Source: JALYXI01 sp963716685
GTDB lineage: Bacteria > Acidobacteriota > Terriglobia > Bryobacterales > Bryobacteraceae
Assembly (NCBI GenBank): GCA_963716685.1
Contig: CAVQTR010000003.1
Location: forward strand, 1,116,001 to 1,180,000
Direction: 5' to 3'
Length of the DNA stretch: 64,000 bases
Positions 32,791-41,133 of this stretch are shown piece after piece. The translations under genes were made by a program, and so were the position numbers. How positions within the stretch are numbered: the first letter of the stretch is position 1; each line of letters opens with the position of its first letter. The notes under the pieces were generated by a model that saw nothing but the letters and a program-made list of their open reading frames with translations, ran no database searches and was not told where the DNA came from.

Positions 32791-34896
32791 ATGAGGATTT
32801 CTCGGCTAATTCTGATCGTCGCCTGCACGGGGGTGTTGGGCGCGGCAGATTTCGAAACGGGCCGTAAGGCCTATGAACAGGGCGACTTTGCCGCTGCGCT
32901 GAAAGAGTGGCAGCCGCTGGCGGATATCGGAGCGCCTTTTGCCTCCTACAACTTAGGTTTGATGTACGCCAAGGGACAAGGCGTCCCGCAGGATTATGCA
33001 CAGGCTGCCAAATGGTATTTGGTGGCCGCGAACAAGGGCGTGCCCGAAGCGCAGTATAACCTCGGCGTGCTCTACAGCCAGGGCAGCGGCGTTCCGAAGG
33101 ACTACACCGAAGCAGCGAAATGGTTTCAAAAAGCGGCGGAACGCGGAGACGTCAACGCCGAAAACAGCCTGGCAACGCTGTACGACGCCGGCGAGGGTTC
33201 CTTTAAGAATTTCGCCGAGGCGGAAAAGTGGTACCGGAAAGCGGCGGAACAGGGCAATTCCAACGCGCAGTTCAACCTGGGCGTGATGTATGACATCGGG
33301 CAGGGCGTGAAGTCCGACTTTACAGAGGCCGAGAAATGGTACCGCAAGGCCGCCGATCAGTGGAACGAAGGCGCACTCTGCAACCTGGCCATCCTGTATT
33401 ACAACGGCGATGGGGTGAAGCGTGATCTGGTTCAGTCCCACGCGTATTACCTGCTGGCGAAAGAGGCGGGCGATCCGCGCGCCAGCAATCTGATGGAACT
33501 GACCACCGAAAAGCTGACGAAGAAGCAGATTGAAAAGGCGCAGCAGCTGGCGGAGGAGTTTAAGACCGCGCACAAGGAACAGATCCAGCTGGCGAAAAAT
33601 CCGATCACCAGGCCGCCAACGGTCAGTGACGAGGGCCCGGTTACAACCGGGATGTATGCCAAGCCGGCAGCCCCGGCCACCGGAGCGGTGGAGACCACGT
33701 CCCTGACCGCGGCGCCCGCCATCGCTCCTTTGCCTGCGCCGGCGACAGACATTTCTCCCGCTCCTGTTTCCGCGCCTGCCGTTGAACCTGTTTCCGAGGG
33801 TTCTTCCTGGTCCGTTCCGTCGGTGGAACCGGACCAGGCGATCTGGACCGGTGTGGATCGCATCATCGCGATCGGCGATGTTCATGGCGACTACGAGCAG
33901 TTCACGGGAATCCTGCGATCCGCGAAGCTGGTGGATGGCCAGGATAACTGGATCGGCGGCAAAGCTCATTTGGTGCAGACCGGCGACGTGGTGGATGAAG
34001 GGCCGGATTCACGGCGCATCATGGACCTGCTGATGAAGCTGGAGACGCAGGCAACGGCCGCGGGCGGCCATGTGCACTGTTTGATTGGCAACCATGAGGC
34101 GATGGACGTGTACGGCGACCTGCGCTTCGTTTCACCCGCCGGATTCGGGGAATACCGCCGGCCGGATTCGGAGCAGATACGCGAAAAGTACTACCAGCAG
34201 TATCTGAAGGATCGCGAGACGTACGCGGCGGGCAAGGGAACCATGGTGGTGGAAGAGCAGCCGCGCGAGGAGTGGATGAAGCAGCATCCCCCTGGGTTCT
34301 TCGAGCAGCGGGAGGCGTTTAGCGCCGAGGGCGTTTACGGGAAGTGGATCCGCGAACATAACACGGTGGTTCGCATCAACGACCTTCTGTTCGCGCATGC
34401 GGGAATCAGCCCGAAGTACGCTTCGTGGCCCATCGAAAAGATCAATCACTGGGTACGCAACGAGCTGGATAACCAGCAAAGCCTGCAGGGCGGCGTCGTT
34501 ACGGATCTACAGGGGCCGCTGTGGTACGGCGGGCTGCTGCGGACGAGCGCCGAAACGGCCGCCAACGTAGATCAGGTACTGACCAATTTTCAGGTAAAGC
34601 ACGAAGTGGTGGCGCACGTGGATGGCGCAACGGCGGTGCTGCCGATAGACTCCGGGAAGGTGCTGCTGATCGACGTGGGCGTGTCCCGCCTGCGCGACAA
34701 CATGGGCACGCAGGCATGCCTCGAAGCGGACCACGGGACGCTCTACGCCCTGCATCGCGGCACGCGGCTGGTACTGCCCACAGACGATGGCGCGGACCTG
34801 CTGCGCTACCTGAAACAGGCCGCCGCGCTGGACCCGGAACCTTCTCCTCTGCTTCCTCGTATACAAAAGCTTGAAGCGTCACTCGCCTCGAAATAG
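32791..34896 (+). CDS. Sel1-repeat protein fused to a calcineurin-like phosphoesterase
   Basis: 701 residues from ATG 32791, which places a signal peptide (LILIVACTGVLGAADF) first. Six Sel1-type repeats fill about 25-250 (recurrent YNLGLMYAKGQGVPQDYAQA, EAAKWFQKAAERGDVNAENS and similar). A Pro/Ala linker (about 290-355) follows. The metallophosphoesterase domain begins at IAIGDVHGDYEQF (motif GDxHG), then QTGDVVDEGPDS (GDxxDRG-type, with Glu for Arg) and CLIGNHEAM (GNHE). Further His residues of the active site are in FAHAGISP and VVAHVDG. It is therefore a periplasmic phosphatase with an N-terminal protein-interaction superhelix. The substrate is unknown. The M13 peptidase gene follows by 7 bases. 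Confidence 0.85.
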   Translation: MRISRLILIVACTGVLGAADFETGRKAYEQGDFAAALKEWQPLADIGAPFASYNLGLMYAKGQGVPQDYAQAAKWYLVAANKGVPEAQYNLGVLYSQGSGVPKDYTEAAKWFQKAAERGDVNAENSLATLYDAGEGSFKNFAEAEKWYRKAAEQGNSNAQFNLGVMYDIGQGVKSDFTEAEKWYRKAADQWNEGALCNLAILYYNGDGVKRDLVQSHAYYLLAKEAGDPRASNLMELTTEKLTKKQIEKAQQLAEEFKTAHKEQIQLAKNPITRPPTVSDEGPVTTGMYAKPAAPATGAVETTSLTAAPAIAPLPAPATDISPAPVSAPAVEPVSEGSSWSVPSVEPDQAIWTGVDRIIAIGDVHGDYEQFTGILRSAKLVDGQDNWIGGKAHLVQTGDVVDEGPDSRRIMDLLMKLETQATAAGGHVHCLIGNHEAMDVYGDLRFVSPAGFGEYRRPDSEQIREKYYQQYLKDRETYAAGKGTMVVEEQPREEWMKQHPPGFFEQREAFSAEGVYGKWIREHNTVVRINDLLFAHAGISPKYASWPIEKINHWVRNELDNQQSLQGGVVTDLQGPLWYGGLLRTSAETAANVDQVLTNFQVKHEVVAHVDGATAVLPIDSGKVLLIDVGVSRLRDNMGTQACLEADHGTLYALHRGTRLVLPTDDGADLLRYLKQAAALDPEPSPLLPRIQKLEASLASK

Positions 34897-34903
34897 CGGC
34901 ATT

Positions 34904-36931
34904 ATGAAACCTTTGACCTGCGGCGCGTGCGCCATTTTCTTTGTCTTCGCGAGCGGTGGCTTCGCTCAGGATCTGCCGGCGAGCACGTCGGGTTTCGATC
35001 TGCACGCGCTCGACACGTCCGTGAATCCCTGCACAGATTTCTACCAGTATTCCTGCGGGACGTGGCTGAAGAACAATCCGATCCCCGCGGACCAGTCTTC
35101 CTGGGGACGCTTCAGTGAACTGGCGGAACGGAACCGATCCGTGCTGCGCGGCATTCTGGAGAAGGCGGCCGCGAACGCTGCCGGGCGCGACGCCATTGAT
35201 CAGAAGATCGGGGATTACTACGCGTCGTGCATGGATGAAGCGGCCATCGAAAAGAAGGGGCTGACGCCGCTGCAGGCGGATATGGATCGCATTCGCGCTC
35301 TGAAGAGTGTGGCCGAGCTGCCTGCCCTGCTGGCGCGTTTGCATTCTCTGGGCGTGGATGCATTCTTCAGTTTTGGATCGGGCCAGGACTTCAAGGATTC
35401 CACCGAGGTAACGGCGCAGGCGGACCAGGGCGGCCTCGGTTTGCCGGAGCGCGACTACTATTTCAAGACGGATCCGGACTCGGAGAAGACGCGGCGCGCT
35501 TATGTGGCGCACCTGGAAAAGATGTTTGCCCTGATGGGCAACTCCGCCGGGGATGCGGCGGCGAAAGCCAAGGTCGTGATGGCGCTGGAGACGGCGCTGG
35601 CAAAGGGATCGCAGGACGTGGTGACGCGGCGCAACCCGACCAAAACCTACCACCGTATGCCGCTGGCTTCGCTGCAGAAGCTGACACCGGATTTCACATG
35701 GCAGACTTACCTGACGGACGTGCAGGCGCCCTCGGTGCAATCCCTGAACGTGGTGTCACCGGAGTTTTTTTCGGCACTGGACGCGCTGCTGAAGACAACC
35801 AGTCTGCCCGATATCAAAACTTATCTAACATGGCATTTACTGCATAGCGAAGCGCCGCTGTTGCCCGCCGGCTTTGTGGATGAGAACTTCAACTTCTACA
35901 CGAAGACGCTCACGGGAGCGAAGGAGGAGCGTCCGCGCTGGAAGCGCTGCGTTTCTTATGCGGATGGCGAATTGGGAGAAGCGCTGGGCCGCCGCTATGT
36001 GGAGCAGACGTTTGGGGCGCAGGGCAAGGAGCGTACGCTCACCATGGTTCGGGCAATCGAGAAGGCTTTGGGCGAAGACATCGAAAAGCTGGACTGGATG
36101 ACGCCGGCCACCAAGGCGAAGGCTCTGGAGAAGCTGCACGCTATCACGAACAAGATCGGTTATCCGGAGAAGTGGCGGGATTACTCCAGCGTGACCATTG
36201 TGCGCGGAGACGCGATCGGCAATTCGGAGCGGGCCACGAAGTTCGAATTTAAGCGGCAGCTGGACAAGATCGGCAAGCCGGTGGACCGCCAGGAATGGCA
36301 GATGACGCCGCCGACGGTGAACGCTTATTACGATCCGCAGATGAACAACATCAACTTTCCCGCGGGCATTCTGCAGCCGCCGTTCTTCGACAACAAGCTG
36401 GACGACGCGGTGAACTTCGGCGCGATTGGGGCGGTGATCGGACACGAACTGACGCACGGCTTCGACGATCAGGGGCGGCAGTTCGACCCAGACGGAAACC
36501 TGCATGACTGGTGGACGGCTAAAGACGCGGATGCGTTCGACACACGGGAGCAGTGCTTCATCGACGAGTATTCCGGGTTCACCGCGGTGGGCAACCTGCA
36601 CCTGAATGGAAAGCTGACGCTGGGCGAGAACACCGCGGACAACGGCGGCCTGCGTGTGGCTTACATGGCATTGATGGAGAAGCTGGGCGGCAGGATGCCT
36701 CCGAAGGTGGATGGCTTTACCGCGCAGCAGCGATTCTTTCTGGGCTGGGGACAGATCTGGTGCGATAACTCGACCGATGAACTCAAACGCCTGCGCGCGC
36801 AGACAAATCCGCACTCGATCGATGAATTCCGTGTGAACGGCACGGTGTCGAACATGCCGCAGTTCCGCGATGCGTTTGCGTGTAAGGAAGGGCAGCCGAT
36901 GGTTCGGCAAAAAGCCTGCCGGGTCTGGTAA
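34904..36931 (+). CDS. M13-family zinc metallopeptidase (neprilysin/PepO-like)
   Basis: 675 residues from ATG 34904, seven bases after the previous stop. The signal peptide ends near GGFAQ. The N-terminal M13 domain contains PCTDFYQYSCGTWLKNNPIP (residues about 43-62). Catalytic zinc site: GHELTHGFDD (HExxH, near 523) and GENTADNGGL (ExxxD, near 583). The NAYYDPQMNNINFPAGILQP segment that aligns the substrate is present, and the C-terminus CRVW is typical. The enzyme is a periplasmic or secreted endopeptidase cutting oligopeptides on the N-side of hydrophobic residues. It probably shares a transcript with the Sel1-phosphoesterase gene. Confidence 0.95.
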   Translation: MKPLTCGACAIFFVFASGGFAQDLPASTSGFDLHALDTSVNPCTDFYQYSCGTWLKNNPIPADQSSWGRFSELAERNRSVLRGILEKAAANAAGRDAIDQKIGDYYASCMDEAAIEKKGLTPLQADMDRIRALKSVAELPALLARLHSLGVDAFFSFGSGQDFKDSTEVTAQADQGGLGLPERDYYFKTDPDSEKTRRAYVAHLEKMFALMGNSAGDAAAKAKVVMALETALAKGSQDVVTRRNPTKTYHRMPLASLQKLTPDFTWQTYLTDVQAPSVQSLNVVSPEFFSALDALLKTTSLPDIKTYLTWHLLHSEAPLLPAGFVDENFNFYTKTLTGAKEERPRWKRCVSYADGELGEALGRRYVEQTFGAQGKERTLTMVRAIEKALGEDIEKLDWMTPATKAKALEKLHAITNKIGYPEKWRDYSSVTIVRGDAIGNSERATKFEFKRQLDKIGKPVDRQEWQMTPPTVNAYYDPQMNNINFPAGILQPPFFDNKLDDAVNFGAIGAVIGHELTHGFDDQGRQFDPDGNLHDWWTAKDADAFDTREQCFIDEYSGFTAVGNLHLNGKLTLGENTADNGGLRVAYMALMEKLGGRMPPKVDGFTAQQRFFLGWGQIWCDNSTDELKRLRAQTNPHSIDEFRVNGTVSNMPQFRDAFACKEGQPMVRQKACRVW

Positions 36932-36940
36932 CGCCGGAGC

Positions 36941-37828
36941 TTAGAGGTGAAACTCCTGGCCGATACCGGTGAGCGCGATGCGCTCCTGCGAGGCCCCAGC
37001 CGCCTCCCTTAGCCGCTCGATGGGTTCGTTGTACGGTTCGCGGCTGAGTTGAAACGTTTGGTGGTGGACCGGCAGCAGGACTTCGGCACCGGCATCGCCG
37101 CCCATGCGCCAAGCCTGTTCGGGTGTGCAGTGGAAGCGGATCCACGGATTGTAAGCGCCGATAGGCATGATGCCCAAATCGAAGCCGCGCGACGTTTTCA
37201 GGTCGCGGAATGCGTCGGTAGAAGCAGTGTCGCCGCCGAAGAGAATGCGGTAACGGCCGCACTCGATCGCATAGCCGTTGTATCCGCGGTAGGTATCGGA
37301 GCGCATGCGCGCGCCCCAGTGATTCACTTCGAACGCGCGCACGGCCACTTCTTCGTTCTGCAGGCTCTCGCCCCAGGCAAGTTCGTGGACGTCACGGTAG
37401 CGCGACACCTTCAACAAATCAGCAGTTTTGGAGGCGGTGACTACCGTGGTGTGGGGATTGCGAAGTGCGCGGAGGCTGGGCAGATCGAAATGGTCCATGT
37501 GCGCGTGCGAGAGCAGGATGCAATTGACGTGCGGGAGTTCTTTGGGATGGAGAGCGGGCGCCACCAGACGCTTCAAACCGAGTGTGACCGGACCCAGGTT
37601 GAGCCCGACGCGGGTGCTGAAGACCGGATCGGTGAGGATGGTGACGCCATCCGCTTTGATGAGCACGGTGCTATGCCCCAGCCATGCGGCGTGAAGGCCG
37701 GTCTCAGGCCAGCGCGAGGGATCGGGACGCGCGGGCGCTTCGGCAATAGGCTGGCTCCACTCTTTGGAATACTGCTTGAAAAACCGGGGCGCGATGCTTA
37801 GGCCCGAGACGATGGTTCTGCGAAGCAT
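36941..37828 (-). CDS. MBL-fold metallohydrolase, UlaG/NAPE-PLD-like
   Basis: 295 residues. The core starts with LHAAWLGHSTVLIKADGVTI, typical of lactonase/NAPE-PLD-like members. Metal ligands are visible: LLSHAHMDHFDLPSL (HxHxDH near 107-112), His in VNHWGARM, Asp in LFGGDTAST and His in VLLPVHHQTF. The N-terminus has a weakly hydrophobic segment but no clear signal peptide. Relatives hydrolyse phosphodiesters or lactones; the substrate here is unknown. It is seven bases from the deformylase gene in the same direction, so the two are probably co-transcribed. Confidence 0.85.
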   Translation of the reverse strand: MLRRTIVSGLSIAPRFFKQYSKEWSQPIAEAPARPDPSRWPETGLHAAWLGHSTVLIKADGVTILTDPVFSTRVGLNLGPVTLGLKRLVAPALHPKELPHVNCILLSHAHMDHFDLPSLRALRNPHTTVVTASKTADLLKVSRYRDVHELAWGESLQNEEVAVRAFEVNHWGARMRSDTYRGYNGYAIECGRYRILFGGDTASTDAFRDLKTSRGFDLGIMPIGAYNPWIRFHCTPEQAWRMGGDAGAEVLLPVHHQTFQLSREPYNEPIERLREAAGASQERIALTGIGQEFHL

Positions 37829-37834
37829 CTGCTT

Positions 37835-38347
37835 CTATTGTCGCGTGACGCCAGTAAGACGTTTCCATTCTTCGCGCGTGGCGAGACCGTTGTCGCCGAT
37901 GGCGCGATCGACGGCGAGCACGCCATCCAGATGATCCATCTCATGCTGCAGCAGTTCGGAGAACGCGCCGGAGGCGGTGAGGAGGCGGGGAAGGCCTTCA
38001 GCGTCGAGGTAGCTGATGCGCACGGTCTCGGCGCGTTCGAGATAGACGAGAAGATCGGGGAAAGAGAAGCAATCGTCCCAGAGGCGGAAGGTCTCTCTGC
38101 TTTGGTGTTCGTAGACGGGGTTCGCGAGGCAGTATGGAACGCCTTCGAATTCGATGTAGATCAAGCGCTCGACAACCCCGATCTGCACCGCGCTGATGCC
38201 GCGGCCGAAGCCGTGCGAGCGCTGAAATTCGTGCAGCGTGTCGCGCAAATCGGCAAGCGTGGAGCCGGCGGAAGCGGGCGCGTCGAGGGGCGCGGAGATG
38301 GTCCGGAGGATGGGGTCGCCGAGCTGACGGATTCTGCGAATCGGCAT
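37835..38347 (-). CDS. Divergent peptide deformylase
   Basis: 170 residues with the three deformylase motifs in altered form. Motif 1 reads GRGISAVQIG instead of G-x-G-x-A-A-x-Q. Motif 2 reads LWDDCFSFP instead of E-G-C-L-S, keeping the metal-ligand Cys. Motif 3 is intact: LQHEMDHLDG (HExxH). The catalytic Gln, Cys, two His and Glu are all present, so activity is possible. Deformylases remove the formyl group from nascent N-terminal Met. The changes in motifs 1 and 2 are like those of type III or accessory deformylases, so this is probably not the housekeeping enzyme. Confidence 0.8.
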   Translation of the reverse strand: MPIRRIRQLGDPILRTISAPLDAPASAGSTLADLRDTLHEFQRSHGFGRGISAVQIGVVERLIYIEFEGVPYCLANPVYEHQSRETFRLWDDCFSFPDLLVYLERAETVRISYLDAEGLPRLLTASGAFSELLQHEMDHLDGVLAVDRAIGDNGLATREEWKRLTGVTRQ

Positions 38348-38373
38348 GGGTCTTATGCTATGTTCACCTATTC

Positions 38374-39372
38374 ATGCGCATTACCGCTAAAGCGCCGTGC
38401 CGCGTCGATCTGGCGGGCGGAACGCTCGATATCTGGCCTCTGTACCTGTTTCACGCCAACGCCGTGACCATCAACTTCGCTGTCGACCGCTACGCCAGCT
38501 GCGTGGTGGAGACGCGCGTGGATGCGCGCATCGTGCTGCGTTCGCGCGATCTGAATCGGGAAGAGAGCTTTGAATCGCTCGAGCATCTGCGGGCAACGAA
38601 GCGCTACCAGCTGCCGCTGCTGGCATGGGTGGTGCGACACTTCTCGCCCGATACGGGAATCGAGATCAGCACCGATTCGGAGGCTCCCGCCGGGGCCGGC
38701 ATTTCCGGTTCTTCAGCGATGATCATTTCCGTGGCGGCGGTGCTGAACCGGCTGACCAAAAGCGGACACAACATCGAGAAGCTGCGGGAGATCGCGCAGA
38801 ACATTGAGGCGCAGATTATTCGTGTACCGACGGGCTCGCAGGATTATTACCCGGCGATGTACGGCGGGGTCTCGGCGCTGGCGCTGGGTCCGGCTGGCAT
38901 CCGGCGGTCGCTGCTGCCGGTGGATCCGGAGGAATTGAACTCGCGCTTCGTGCTGGCGTATACGGGCGTGCCGCGCGATTCCGGGATCAACAACTGGGAG
39001 GTGATGAAGCTGCACATCGACGGCGATGCGGCGGTGCACCGCAACTTCGACCGGATTGCGCAGATTGCGAATGGAATGCGCGGGGCGCTGGAGCGTTCGG
39101 ACTGGAACGATGCCGGGCGGCTGCTGCGCGAGGAGTGGTCTCACCGGCGGAAGAACGCTCCGGGAATCTCGACGCCGCTGATCGACCGGCTGGTAGAGGT
39201 GACGCGGCGAGCCGGCGCGATGGGGGCAAAGGTTTGTGGCGCAGGCGGCGGCGGGTGCGTGCTGTTCCTGGTGGAACCGGAGGCGAAGGCCAAGGTCGCG
39301 GCATCCATTGCCGGCGAGGGCGCGACGGTGCTGACCGCGCGGGTGGCCACCCGGGGCGTCAAGCTGAACTGA
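38374..39372 (+). CDS. GHMP-family sugar kinase
   Basis: 332 residues. N-terminal motif 1 is APCRVDLAGGTLDIWPLYLF (substrate pocket), the ATP-binding motif 2 is APAGAGISGSSAMIISVAAV (near 105-125, P-x-x-x-G-L-S-S-S type) and motif 3 is GAKVCGAGGGGCVLFLV near 290. The combination of LAGGTLD and the overall length resembles D-glycero-D-manno-heptose-7-phosphate kinase, galactokinase or mevalonate-kinase relatives; the exact sugar is not resolved. The start is divergent from the deformylase gene 26 bases away; the stop overlaps the CPBP protease start (TGATG). Confidence 0.85.
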   Translation: MRITAKAPCRVDLAGGTLDIWPLYLFHANAVTINFAVDRYASCVVETRVDARIVLRSRDLNREESFESLEHLRATKRYQLPLLAWVVRHFSPDTGIEISTDSEAPAGAGISGSSAMIISVAAVLNRLTKSGHNIEKLREIAQNIEAQIIRVPTGSQDYYPAMYGGVSALALGPAGIRRSLLPVDPEELNSRFVLAYTGVPRDSGINNWEVMKLHIDGDAAVHRNFDRIAQIANGMRGALERSDWNDAGRLLREEWSHRRKNAPGISTPLIDRLVEVTRRAGAMGAKVCGAGGGGCVLFLVEPEAKAKVAASIAGEGATVLTARVATRGVKLN

Positions 39373-40226
39373 TGCCGCGCGACCCGCTTCGCCCCGCGAT
39401 TCAGGCGGGCGTGTTCGCGCTGCTGTATGTGGTTGCCGTTTACCTGCTGGGTCCGGTGGCGCTGCTGGTGGGCGGGTATCTGGTGGGCCTCACCATTGGC
39501 AGTCTGGTGGCGGCGGCGCTGGCAACGGCGTTTTCCACCGCGATCTTCGGCGGACGTCCGCTGATTGATGTGGGGCTGTTCTGGAACCACCATTCGCGGG
39601 TGAACCTGGGGTGGGGCGTGGCGGGCGGCGCGCTCACGGCCGTGATGGTTCTTGTGCCCCCGGTGCTGACGGGCGCGGCGCACTTCGTGAGCAGTCCGGA
39701 GGCGGGCGCGAACTGGCGCACTCTTCTGTTTGTGCCGATTCTGTTATTCTGCGGCGCGGCGGCAGAGGAGCTGCTGTTCCACGGGTTCGGATTTCAGGTG
39801 CTGGTGCGCGAGCTGGGCACATGGGCCACCGTTCTTCCGGTGGGCATTCTGTTCGGATTGCTCCACAGCAATAACCCGAATTCCTCGCCGCTGGGGCTGG
39901 CGAATACGGCCGGATTCGGGATTCTGTTCGGTCTTGCGTTTCTGCGTTCGCACGACCTCTGGCTGCCGATGGGGCTGCATTTCGGCTGGAACTTTACGCT
40001 GCCGCTTTTTGGCGTCAACCTGAGTGGGATTACAATTAAACCAACAGGTATAACACTCCTATGGAACGCGGGTCCGGTTTGGAGCGGCGGGGATTATGGT
40101 CCGGAAGCGAGCGTGCTGACATCCGGCGCACTCGTGCTGCTGCTGATTTATATCTACAGGATTCCAGTGGTAAAGCAGTACGCGCCTCTGCTCGATTCTT
40201 CCGCGCAGCCGGCGCCCTTGGTCTGA
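39372..40226 (+). CDS. CPBP-family intramembrane metalloprotease
   Basis: 284 residues with about eight membrane helices. The family motifs are AAEELLFHGFGFQVLVREL (motif 1, E-E-x-x-x-R with His in place of the usual Arg), ILFGLLHSNN (motif 2, FxxxH) and GLHFGWNFTL (motif 3, HxxxN). CPBP proteases process CAAX proteins or membrane-bound substrates, and some act in bacteriocin immunity. The Arg-to-His change might affect activity. The ATG overlaps the GHMP kinase stop, so expression is coupled. Substrate unknown. Confidence 0.85.
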   Translation: MPRDPLRPAIQAGVFALLYVVAVYLLGPVALLVGGYLVGLTIGSLVAAALATAFSTAIFGGRPLIDVGLFWNHHSRVNLGWGVAGGALTAVMVLVPPVLTGAAHFVSSPEAGANWRTLLFVPILLFCGAAAEELLFHGFGFQVLVRELGTWATVLPVGILFGLLHSNNPNSSPLGLANTAGFGILFGLAFLRSHDLWLPMGLHFGWNFTLPLFGVNLSGITIKPTGITLLWNAGPVWSGGDYGPEASVLTSGALVLLLIYIYRIPVVKQYAPLLDSSAQPAPLV

Positions 40227-40981
40227 TCGCGGCGCTGCCGCTGACCGCGGCCGATCCCATTACGCCGGAAGAGCGCGTGGAACTGATTCGCGGGCTGGGT
40301 TCCGAATATGCGACGGTGAAGGACTTCCTGCCGCGTTCGAAGAAGCCGCTGGCGGTTCAGTCGGACGGCAGTTATGACAAGAACGCCTGGGCGGATATCG
40401 GCAAACAGAATGGGCCGGCGGCGCGCGTCGGCGACCTGGTGCAGATTACGCGGGTGACTCTGGAAAAAGACAGCATTCTGCTGGAGATCAACGGCGGTAT
40501 CCGGAGCGGCGGCAAGTGGTACGACCATGTGCAGGTGGGGATGGGGACGCAGACGTCGCCCATCAGCCGCGGGGACTCCAACGCGACCGCCGGCACCAAT
40601 ATGGTGATCTTGTTTCACCATCCGCTGACGGCGATGAAGGCGTCGGAAGTGAAGAAGATTCTGGAGCCGATCTTTGACTTCGACAAGCGTTCCGCGAGCG
40701 AGCTGTTTCACGAGACGCTTACGCCGGAAGTGAAGAAGGCCATCTCCGAAAAGCGCGTTTCGAAGGGCATGCTGAAGGACGAAGTGCTGCTGGCGCTGGG
40801 GCGTCCGGATCACAAGCTGCGCGAAACCAATGACGGCACTGAGACGGAAGACTGGATTTTCGGCAAGCCGCCGGGCAAGATTGTTTTCGTCACTTTCGAA
40901 GGCAGCAAAGTGGTGAAGGTGAAAGAGACGTACGCCGGTTTGGGCGCGGAAGCGTCGGCGCCTCTGCAGACGCCGCGCTAG
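40061..40981 (+). CDS. BamE/SmpA-like secreted protein with unresolved start
   Basis: The last 85 residues (VSKGMLKDEVLLALGRPDHK, DGTETEDWIFGKPPG, and VTFEGSKVVKV) follow the BamE/SmpA-like fold, which in other proteins contacts BamD or lipids in outer-membrane assembly. A signal peptide (KAVRASARFFRAAGALGLIA, about residues 38-57) precedes the mature part ADPITPEERVELI. The only standard starts in frame before it are ATG 40061 and TTG 40079, which lie 100 or more bases inside the CPBP gene and would put about 37 extra residues ahead of the signal peptide. Either the true start is unusual (CTG 40223 overlaps the CPBP stop but cuts the signal peptide) or a base is missing in the read. Confidence 0.6.
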   Translation: MERGSGLERRGLWSGSERADIRRTRAAADLYLQDSSGKAVRASARFFRAAGALGLIAALPLTAADPITPEERVELIRGLGSEYATVKDFLPRSKKPLAVQSDGSYDKNAWADIGKQNGPAARVGDLVQITRVTLEKDSILLEINGGIRSGGKWYDHVQVGMGTQTSPISRGDSNATAGTNMVILFHHPLTAMKASEVKKILEPIFDFDKRSASELFHETLTPEVKKAISEKRVSKGMLKDEVLLALGRPDHKLRETNDGTETEDWIFGKPPGKIVFVTFEGSKVVKVKETYAGLGAEASAPLQTPR

Positions 40982-41091
40982 TTTCTGCGCAGCAGCTGCC
41001 AGTATTTTGATTCGCCAACCTGATGAAAATGGGCTGTTAAGTATGGGCCGTAAACGCGGCCATGCAGCATTCGCCACCCTCCATCAAACAT
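40978..41091 (-). CDS. Candidate small ORF, 37 residues
   Basis: ATG 41091 to a TAG at 40978 on the minus strand. The product, with segments MFDGGWRMLHGRVYGPYL and HQVGESKYWQLLRRN, has a natural amino-acid composition (many aromatic and polar residues) unlike a random frame. It lies about 40 bases downstream of the PEP-CTERM-like gene in the same direction and overlaps the end of the convergent BamE-like gene by four bases. No good ribosome-binding site is seen. It may be a small gene or the relic of a longer one. Confidence 0.3.
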   Translation of the reverse strand: MFDGGWRMLHGRVYGPYLTAHFHQVGESKYWQLLRRN

Positions 41092-41133
41092 GACGACCGC
41101 ATCGGAATCTCACGTCGCAGAGTACCACGCAGT

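Noticed and set aside
32702..32867. Short plus-strand frame starting ATGAATAAGAAAACC upstream of the Sel1 gene
   Set aside because: It overlaps the Sel1 gene start and turns into low-complexity sequence; no ribosome-binding site.
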